This document shows positions 58,906 to 64,000 of a stretch of DNA of 64,000 nucleotides, in pieces. The notes under the pieces are model-generated. The model searched no databases, was not told the origin of the DNA, and was given only the letters and a program-made list of their open reading frames with translations. This stretch comes from Bacteroides oleiciplenus YIT 12058 (lineage in GTDB: Bacteria > Bacteroidota > Bacteroidia > Bacteroidales > Bacteroidaceae). Location: the NCBI RefSeq assembly GCF_000315485.1, contig NZ_JH992943.1, forward strand, positions 143,594 through 207,593. Direction: 5' to 3'. The stretch's first letter is position 1. The number at the start of each line of letters is the position of its first letter. Position numbers and translations under genes: made by a program.

Positions 58906-61092
58906 TCATTTTTTATTTATTGCTTTTTGTTTGGCAGACTCTTCATCCAGCACATTGTAGGTGGATACTTCATATACATTATCTTCATTGCCTTCTTTGT
59001 CCGTGAAAGAAGTCGGGAAATCATTTCCATGTACCTGAAGTTTCTTTAATAATGTACCGTTACTGTAAATATTGAAACCGGCTACATGCTCCAGGCTACC
59101 CGGAATCCAACTGATTTCCATCCCCTTGGATGCCTTTAGCATCAGGACGTTTTTCACATCCTGAGGAACATTCACTTTAGGGAGTTTCCCTTCTTTACAA
59201 TATTGCAGGTAGGCTTGATGATATTCATTGCTCACCACAAACGGACTGTTGTAATGGCTATAAGCAAAGCAAATAATATTGCTTACATATCCATTCACAA
59301 TATCCAACTGTTTCTTTACACGTGTCAGCGGAGCGCTAACCCAGAACTGTTGGTCGAACGTCTCTACATTTCCCCAGAACTTCAAGCCCGGTTTGGTATT
59401 GACCGCCTGCTTCAATTTAGAAAACCAATCCGACAGATTATCCAGGTTCAGACCACCCGCCCCGACGCAATCCTGCGGAGAAAAAATATCACCGAACCTG
59501 AAATGGGTCTGTGCAAAGACAGTCTCCCACATCTTTCCGTACTCTTCCGCATTTCCTCCCACTTTATGATTCATGAAAGGGGACAGCATGAATGGCATAT
59601 CGGGAGTTATTTCAGAGAGATGATCCAGATTCGTATTCAAAGCCTTTGCCAGAATGGCCTGACGCTCAGCCGTCATGCAGTTCAGATTATCCACTTCCCA
59701 AACCCAATACCAACCATACATGGCATCAGGATACTTGCCCTTATATAAAGCGACCAACTCATCCGCTACTTTATTGCCAATCTCCATTTGGCCTACCAGC
59801 CAGTCCGCATCGTAATCCACTTTCCACCATCTATCGTTGAAGTTCAGTCCGATAAAAATCTTAATTCCGTTTTTCTGAGCACTACGCAGACATTTCTCCA
59901 ACGTCTTGTTCTGTTGCTTCTTCTTCGTCAGCGACGACGGGTAATTGGTAGTAGTCTTTCCTTTTTCATCAGTCAGAAGTGCGGGAGCATAGATTAAATA
60001 CTTCATACCGGCTTCCTTAAACATTTCCATCTCCTGGTCCCAGCGTGCATCCTCCCAGTTGGCTACCAAAAATTCTTGTATAAAAGAGCCACTGAAACGG
60101 GGAATACCGGTACCCTGATTTTTCTGTTCGAACGTATAGTGAAAGTAAGTCCCATCCAGGTCTATGATATACGAATCAAAGCTAGCCTCCTCTTCATGCA
60201 GGTTGATGACGCGGGCACCCCGGCTCAGAACCTCGTTATAGGCAGAGGGATATCCCGTCTTACGTCCGTAAGCTAAAGCGATATTACCGTTCCAGTCCAC
60301 CATATAGTCATTATTATGGTCATGCCCCACAAACACACCTATCACGTCTTTCTTCTCGATAAAGGAGGAAAGTAATCCCGAATTGATGTTGGAAGCACAA
60401 ACTCCTTCTTGCTTTTCACCGAATTCACGGCATACCCACCTTGCTGTTTCATGTTCGGGCAAAGGAATATGGAAGAATGCCAATGATGGCAGAGTACGTT
60501 TGTTGCGTGTCGTAAACTGATCGCTCGTCCTACGATACCAGTCAATCTGGTCGTGTTTAATCCAGTCGTAATATCCGAAAGAGCGGTCTTGGGTAAGATT
60601 GTGGGAATCCATCAGATACAAGACCCACTTCTCCGATTTCCCGTCAGATGAAAGAACCGGAAGTGCACAGTTGCCGGAACCGGAAAGCTTTTCCGCATCA
60701 TATGTCAGATTATAGGGAACCGTACGCAGATACTCAAGTATTTGGGCATTGTTCATATCTGTCTCTTCATCGTGGTTTCCGAAAGTTACGGCAAACGGCA
60801 TCTTTTCTTCTGCAAACAGGCCGGCCAATCTTTTCCAACCCCGAAGGGCATTCCAAGAGACAACTACATCACCCGTCAGAATCACAAGGTCAGGACGCTC
60901 CGTGCGGATAATCTCACGCATCAGATTGTAAGTACTGTCATTCTTCAGTTTATAAGAATCGCTTTCCACCCAGTGCAGGTCTGTGAACTGCACAATCTTG
61001 AACTTTCCGTCATGGAACTTCAAACCGGAAGTCTGAGCCAAACAGGAAAAGCACAGCAGGCAACTAAATATGATTAATAAATATTTTTTCAT
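58906..61092 (-). CDS. Fusion of metallophosphoesterase and DUF4434 barrel
   Basis: Signal peptide (lipoprotein-like LLCFSC). Residues about 25-330 form a calcineurin-like phosphoesterase (IVQFTDLHWVE, ILTGDVVVSWNA, TFGNHDEETD, FVGHDHNNDYM). Residues about 335-640 form a DUF4434 barrel (RFSGSFIQEFLVANWEDARW, MYGWYWVWEVDN, RFGDIFSPQDCVGAG). A short beta domain closes the chain. Joining a phosphatase to DUF4434 in one 728-residue protein implies both act on one substrate. The start overlaps the esterase stop by 4 bp (ATGA), indicating translational coupling. Confidence 0.9.
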   Translation of the reverse strand: MKKYLLIIFSCLLCFSCLAQTSGLKFHDGKFKIVQFTDLHWVESDSYKLKNDSTYNLMREIIRTERPDLVILTGDVVVSWNALRGWKRLAGLFAEEKMPFAVTFGNHDEETDMNNAQILEYLRTVPYNLTYDAEKLSGSGNCALPVLSSDGKSEKWVLYLMDSHNLTQDRSFGYYDWIKHDQIDWYRRTSDQFTTRNKRTLPSLAFFHIPLPEHETARWVCREFGEKQEGVCASNINSGLLSSFIEKKDVIGVFVGHDHNNDYMVDWNGNIALAYGRKTGYPSAYNEVLSRGARVINLHEEEASFDSYIIDLDGTYFHYTFEQKNQGTGIPRFSGSFIQEFLVANWEDARWDQEMEMFKEAGMKYLIYAPALLTDEKGKTTTNYPSSLTKKKQQNKTLEKCLRSAQKNGIKIFIGLNFNDRWWKVDYDADWLVGQMEIGNKVADELVALYKGKYPDAMYGWYWVWEVDNLNCMTAERQAILAKALNTNLDHLSEITPDMPFMLSPFMNHKVGGNAEEYGKMWETVFAQTHFRFGDIFSPQDCVGAGGLNLDNLSDWFSKLKQAVNTKPGLKFWGNVETFDQQFWVSAPLTRVKKQLDIVNGYVSNIICFAYSHYNSPFVVSNEYHQAYLQYCKEGKLPKVNVPQDVKNVLMLKASKGMEISWIPGSLEHVAGFNIYSNGTLLKKLQVHGNDFPTSFTDKEGNEDNVYEVSTYNVLDEESAKQKAINKK

Positions 61093-62507
61093 TTCTTTCT
61101 GTCTGTTCTAAATGGTGCCAATGGCAACCCGTTACTATCAAATAAATCAGGAACCGCATCATTCGTAAAGCAATAGCGCACGGCAACCGGCACTCTTACC
61201 TTCGCAGAGGACACGCTGATCTCGCCATTTTTCAGCAGTTTGGCATCTGCCGGATATACTTCTCCCGCCTGATCCACCATCTCAAAATTCCGGATGGTTT
61301 TATTTTTACACGTCAATTTACCAAGGGCGGTAGTGGTAACAATCATTTTACGTCCTTCCGTACGGACAGACTTTAACATCGGGGAATAAGGTTGTATCTC
61401 CTCCTTGTGGTATGTCTTTCTCAGCGCCATATTGGCCAGACGAACACCCACCTGCTTTTTCAAGCTTGGATGAATATCAGCTATATCATTCACCAAATCA
61501 CCGACTACCACCATTCCGGTGTTGTGCAACGTTGCAGCAACGTCGGCCTGCTGCTCACGCAGGTAAGCTGCATTTCTGCCGGCATATCCGTTCCACGGAG
61601 CAATCTGCACAAAATAGAAAGGCAAAAAGCGATGGAACTCATTTCTCCAGCCTCTTATCATGCCGTCAAACAGAGGACCATAATCGGCAGCCCGCTCATT
61701 ATTGGCTTCTCCCTGATACCAGATAACTCCCGCAATAGTGTAGTTCTTGATAGGATGGATCATTGCATTGTAAATGGAAGAGTTAGCCGTAGGAGACCAA
61801 CCGGCAACTTGCTGCTTCTGTGACAACACATACAATTCTTTTTCGTGATTGAAAGTAAATTCATCAATCCAGGGTTCTACGGCTGTTCCACCCCAATAAG
61901 AGCCGATTAGTCCCACAGGCACGCCTAACGCTTCATTCAAATGCTGTCCAAAAAAGAAGGCAACGGCGCTGAAATCTTTGTATGTCTCCGGAGAGCAGAT
62001 TTCCCATTTCCCCTGGATGCGTTCCACCGGATATCTGGAGGTTGCTTTAGATACTTTGAAAAAACGTACTTGCTTATTCTCCAAAGCTTTTGTGATATCA
62101 CCGGCATCCTGAACCGGATAGCTCATTATATATTCCATATTAGACTGACCGGAACACAACCATGTTTCTCCCATCAGGATGTCATTCACTTCCCTTTCCA
62201 ACTTGTTTTCCCAACCATAAAAACGAATACTGTGGGGGCCTGCCGATTCGGGAGTACGAATATAGGCTTCCCAGGAACAGTGCATATCTGATTTCGCATG
62301 AATCGTATCCGCAGGAGCCCAGCTGCATACAATCTTCAAATCCCATACACTCGGACACCATCCCCAGAGTTTTACCTCGGAGTTCCGTTGCATCACCGCA
62401 TGATCGCTGATGATGGAAGGAAGAGCAAATTCCGGGTTCTGTGCCGAAACATGGGTAAATGCCAATATGAAGGTTATGATAATAAATAGTCGTTTCATAG
62501 TATTCAT
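61089..62507 (-). CDS. Sialate-O-acetylesterase-like SGNH hydrolase
   Basis: Signal peptide (ends FTHVSAQ). N-terminal beta part (LPSIISDHAVMQRNSEVKLWGW) and the catalytic block WLCSGQSNMEY, where Ser is the nucleophile. A second family block is VIWYQGEANNERAADYGP, followed by VVVGDLVNDIADIHPSLKKQVG with the catalytic Asp and His. Family members remove O-acetyl groups from sialic acid or from plant and host glycans. Start uses TAATG overlap with the upstream gene; an ATG 3 codons later is possible. Confidence 0.93.
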   Translation of the reverse strand: MNTMKRLFIIITFILAFTHVSAQNPEFALPSIISDHAVMQRNSEVKLWGWCPSVWDLKIVCSWAPADTIHAKSDMHCSWEAYIRTPESAGPHSIRFYGWENKLEREVNDILMGETWLCSGQSNMEYIMSYPVQDAGDITKALENKQVRFFKVSKATSRYPVERIQGKWEICSPETYKDFSAVAFFFGQHLNEALGVPVGLIGSYWGGTAVEPWIDEFTFNHEKELYVLSQKQQVAGWSPTANSSIYNAMIHPIKNYTIAGVIWYQGEANNERAADYGPLFDGMIRGWRNEFHRFLPFYFVQIAPWNGYAGRNAAYLREQQADVAATLHNTGMVVVGDLVNDIADIHPSLKKQVGVRLANMALRKTYHKEEIQPYSPMLKSVRTEGRKMIVTTTALGKLTCKNKTIRNFEMVDQAGEVYPADAKLLKNGEISVSSAKVRVPVAVRYCFTNDAVPDLFDSNGLPLAPFRTDRKK

Positions 62508-63571
62508 TATTTAAAGTTCTGCTTTCTATACCAGTTCATATACTGATTATACAGTCTGACTGATTCATCGCGCAACCCGGCGTGAGCCAATGAACCGGGC
62601 TTGTTCATAATACCAAGATATTGATATACCAGAATCTTATCTACGAACGGAGATATGGCCTCCATCTGATGGATAATCCTTTTGTCAAAGTCGGCTGAAA
62701 TCAGGCTGCCATGAGTGGTCTGTTCAAAGTAGAAAAGTTCCATGTCCGCCCATATTCTTGAACGACCGGCTTTCTGATGCGCCTTAGATAGATTTTCAAA
62801 GGCACGGGCTGATTGTTCGAATGTAGTCACGCCCACCCCTACACCATCCTGATAGGCTACAATCTCCACATTAAGCTGCTCTAATTGCCTGATAAATGTA
62901 TCATCGCATTTTTCGGCCTTAATATTATAAGGCGCGATGATATTAACGCAATTGGCATTCAATGATTTGGCTATCTGCGCACACTCATTCACATACGGGA
63001 TAACATATTCACCGAAATAGGGATCCAACCATGATTCATTAGGAAAATACCAGCCATAGAAACTCTTATGATGCCCGTATCTCGCATAAATCTCTTCCAT
63101 AGATTTGGCTCTCTTTCTTCCTAACTCTTTATCGGTCATCATCTTCACAGCATCCAGATCCAACGCCCAGTAGTCATTGCTGACAAAGAATTTAACCCCA
63201 AACTCATCAGCTGCCGCAAGAACCGTTTCAATGGGATCTTCACATCCCATCTTGAACTTAGGAGCCAAATCCGTATCATAAAATGCGAAACCATGGGAAG
63301 CCACATTCATCATAACCAGATATTCCATACCTGTTTCACGGATTTCACGGATTTTCTCCCGCCACTGAGCTGCGGTAAAATTTCTCAAATCCTTATCCCA
63401 ATACACACCTTCTTTTCCTCCCGGATGCTGAAACTCAAACCAGGAACCGGATATCGGCTTAATTTTAGGATTTTGGACAGCTTCCTGCAAAATCCCGGCC
63501 TGCGAAATACCCGGTATTAGCATGCCGGCAGCTCCCAAGCCTAAAGTCGTTAGAAAATTTCGTCGATTCAT
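62507..63571 (-). CDS. DUF4434 TIM-barrel protein with Tat signal
   Basis: The N-terminus MNRRNFLTTLGLGAAGML is a twin-arginine signal, so this protein is probably exported folded. The single DUF4434 barrel (ISGSWFEFQHPG, GMEYLVMMNVASHGFAFY, HKSFYGWYFPNESW, VEIVAYQDGVGVGV) aligns along its length with the barrel of the 518-residue paralogue, with the same order of motifs. It lacks the C-terminal beta domain. It overlaps the esterase gene by one base and follows the epimerase by 13 bp, so all are one transcript. Confidence 0.87.
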   Translation of the reverse strand: MNRRNFLTTLGLGAAGMLIPGISQAGILQEAVQNPKIKPISGSWFEFQHPGGKEGVYWDKDLRNFTAAQWREKIREIRETGMEYLVMMNVASHGFAFYDTDLAPKFKMGCEDPIETVLAAADEFGVKFFVSNDYWALDLDAVKMMTDKELGRKRAKSMEEIYARYGHHKSFYGWYFPNESWLDPYFGEYVIPYVNECAQIAKSLNANCVNIIAPYNIKAEKCDDTFIRQLEQLNVEIVAYQDGVGVGVTTFEQSARAFENLSKAHQKAGRSRIWADMELFYFEQTTHGSLISADFDKRIIHQMEAISPFVDKILVYQYLGIMNKPGSLAHAGLRDESVRLYNQYMNWYRKQNFK

Positions 63572-63584
63572 AGTATTAAATATT

Positions 63585-64000
63585 TTATTCTGATTTTATT
63601 ATCTCTTCCAGAACTGTCCAACATTGGTAAAGCCCTCTGGGTACGTGGAAACAGCCTTTCCATTTCCCGCCTTTCAGCGGTAGCAGCACCTCACCCCTCC
63701 TGTTCAAGTAACCAAACCACTCTGGATATTCCGAATCTTTGAAATGCCCCCATGTATAGTCATGAACTTTTTCGAACCATTCCAGGCACTTTTTATCACC
63801 CGTAAGCTGATATCCTTTCAACAGGGAAATGAGCGTTTCGATGTGTACCCACCAAAGTTTTTGATCCCATTCCAATTGCTGGGGAGGACATCCTTTGCGA
63901 TCCATGAAGTAGTAAATACCTCCATATTCTTTATCCCAGCCATAATCGAGCATGGTTAAAGTCACATTTTTAGCTTTTTCTATCAGCTCGGGACGGTTCA
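63585..64000 (-). CDS. AGE-family (N-acylglucosamine 2-epimerase-like) protein, C-terminal part
   Basis: The frame stays open to the right window edge, so the N-terminus is missing. The (alpha/alpha)6-barrel features of the AGE family are visible: [54 protein letters not shown] and [12 protein letters not shown], including the catalytic His region. Members interconvert GlcNAc and ManNAc, or epimerise glucose, mannose or beta-glucosides. No signal can be seen, so location is open. It fits sugar use after uptake. Confidence 0.88.
   Translation of the reverse strand, partial: NRPELIEKAKNVTLTMLDYGWDKEYGGIYYFMDRKGCPPQQLEWDQKLWWVHIETLISLLKGYQLTGDKKCLEWFEKVHDYTWGHFKDSEYPEWFGYLNRRGEVLLPLKGGKWKGCFHVPRGLYQCWTVLEEIIKSE

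Overview
The window reads as a chromosomal segment of a Bacteroides species (order Bacteroidales; species not determined). The evidence is two SusC/SusD pairs, many Bacteroides-type lipoprotein signals, promoters with the TAnnTTTG -7 box instead of a sigma70 -10 box, an HU-HIG-type DNA-binding protein, and a TPR-transmembrane-AraC regulator. Weak or absent Shine-Dalgarno sites fit the same assignment.

Layout. Positions 1-5,060 hold the end of a CapA-like gene, tRNA-His with its own promoter and terminator, a candidate small-RNA locus with a 22-bp perfect hairpin, a very large surface lipoprotein and a decayed YoeB-type toxin. Positions 5,100-21,850 are regulation and housekeeping: two hybrid or PAS-type sensor kinases, a radical SAM/B12-binding protein, an HU-like protein behind a 22-bp repeat array, a pentapeptide-repeat protein, a metal operon (P1B ATPase, Fur-family repressor, TPR-AraC regulator), two O6-alkylguanine repair proteins, small metabolic genes and an OmpR-type response regulator. 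The partner kinase of that regulator is cut off after about 57 codons by an IS1182-family element (21,997-23,686); the rest of the kinase is absent from the far side. Positions 23,870-32,815 carry Tex, a CPBP protease, a BspA-like LRR protein, a broken YhcG-type nuclease gene, an ABC-F ATPase and grpE-dnaJ. Positions 33,040-40,460 are a three-gene unit: secreted zinc metalloprotease, SusC and SusD.

Positions 40,553-64,000 are a leftward polysaccharide-utilisation locus (PUL) that continues beyond the window. It encodes SusC, SusD, a surface glycan-binding lipoprotein, a GH97 enzyme, two GH27 alpha-galactosidases, an Sb-PDE-like PHP phosphodiesterase, a purple-acid-phosphatase-like enzyme, a metallophosphoesterase fused to a DUF4434 barrel, two further DUF4434 proteins, a secreted ADP-ribosylglycohydrolase-family lipoprotein, a sialate-O-acetylesterase-like enzyme, an SGNH hydrolase and an AGE-family epimerase. 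Three predicted phosphoesterases beside alpha-galactosidases suggest (inference) that the target is an acylated, alpha-galactose-containing glycan carrying phosphate or phosphodiesters. No PUL regulator lies inside the window.

The most unusual non-coding features are short tandem arrays with 21-22 bp periods and palindromic cores. The clearest has seven exact 22-bp units, each with GTAA-N6-TTAC, inside the PUL at 49,130-49,283. Others lie upstream of the HU-like gene and upstream of the ADP-ribosylglycohydrolase-like gene.
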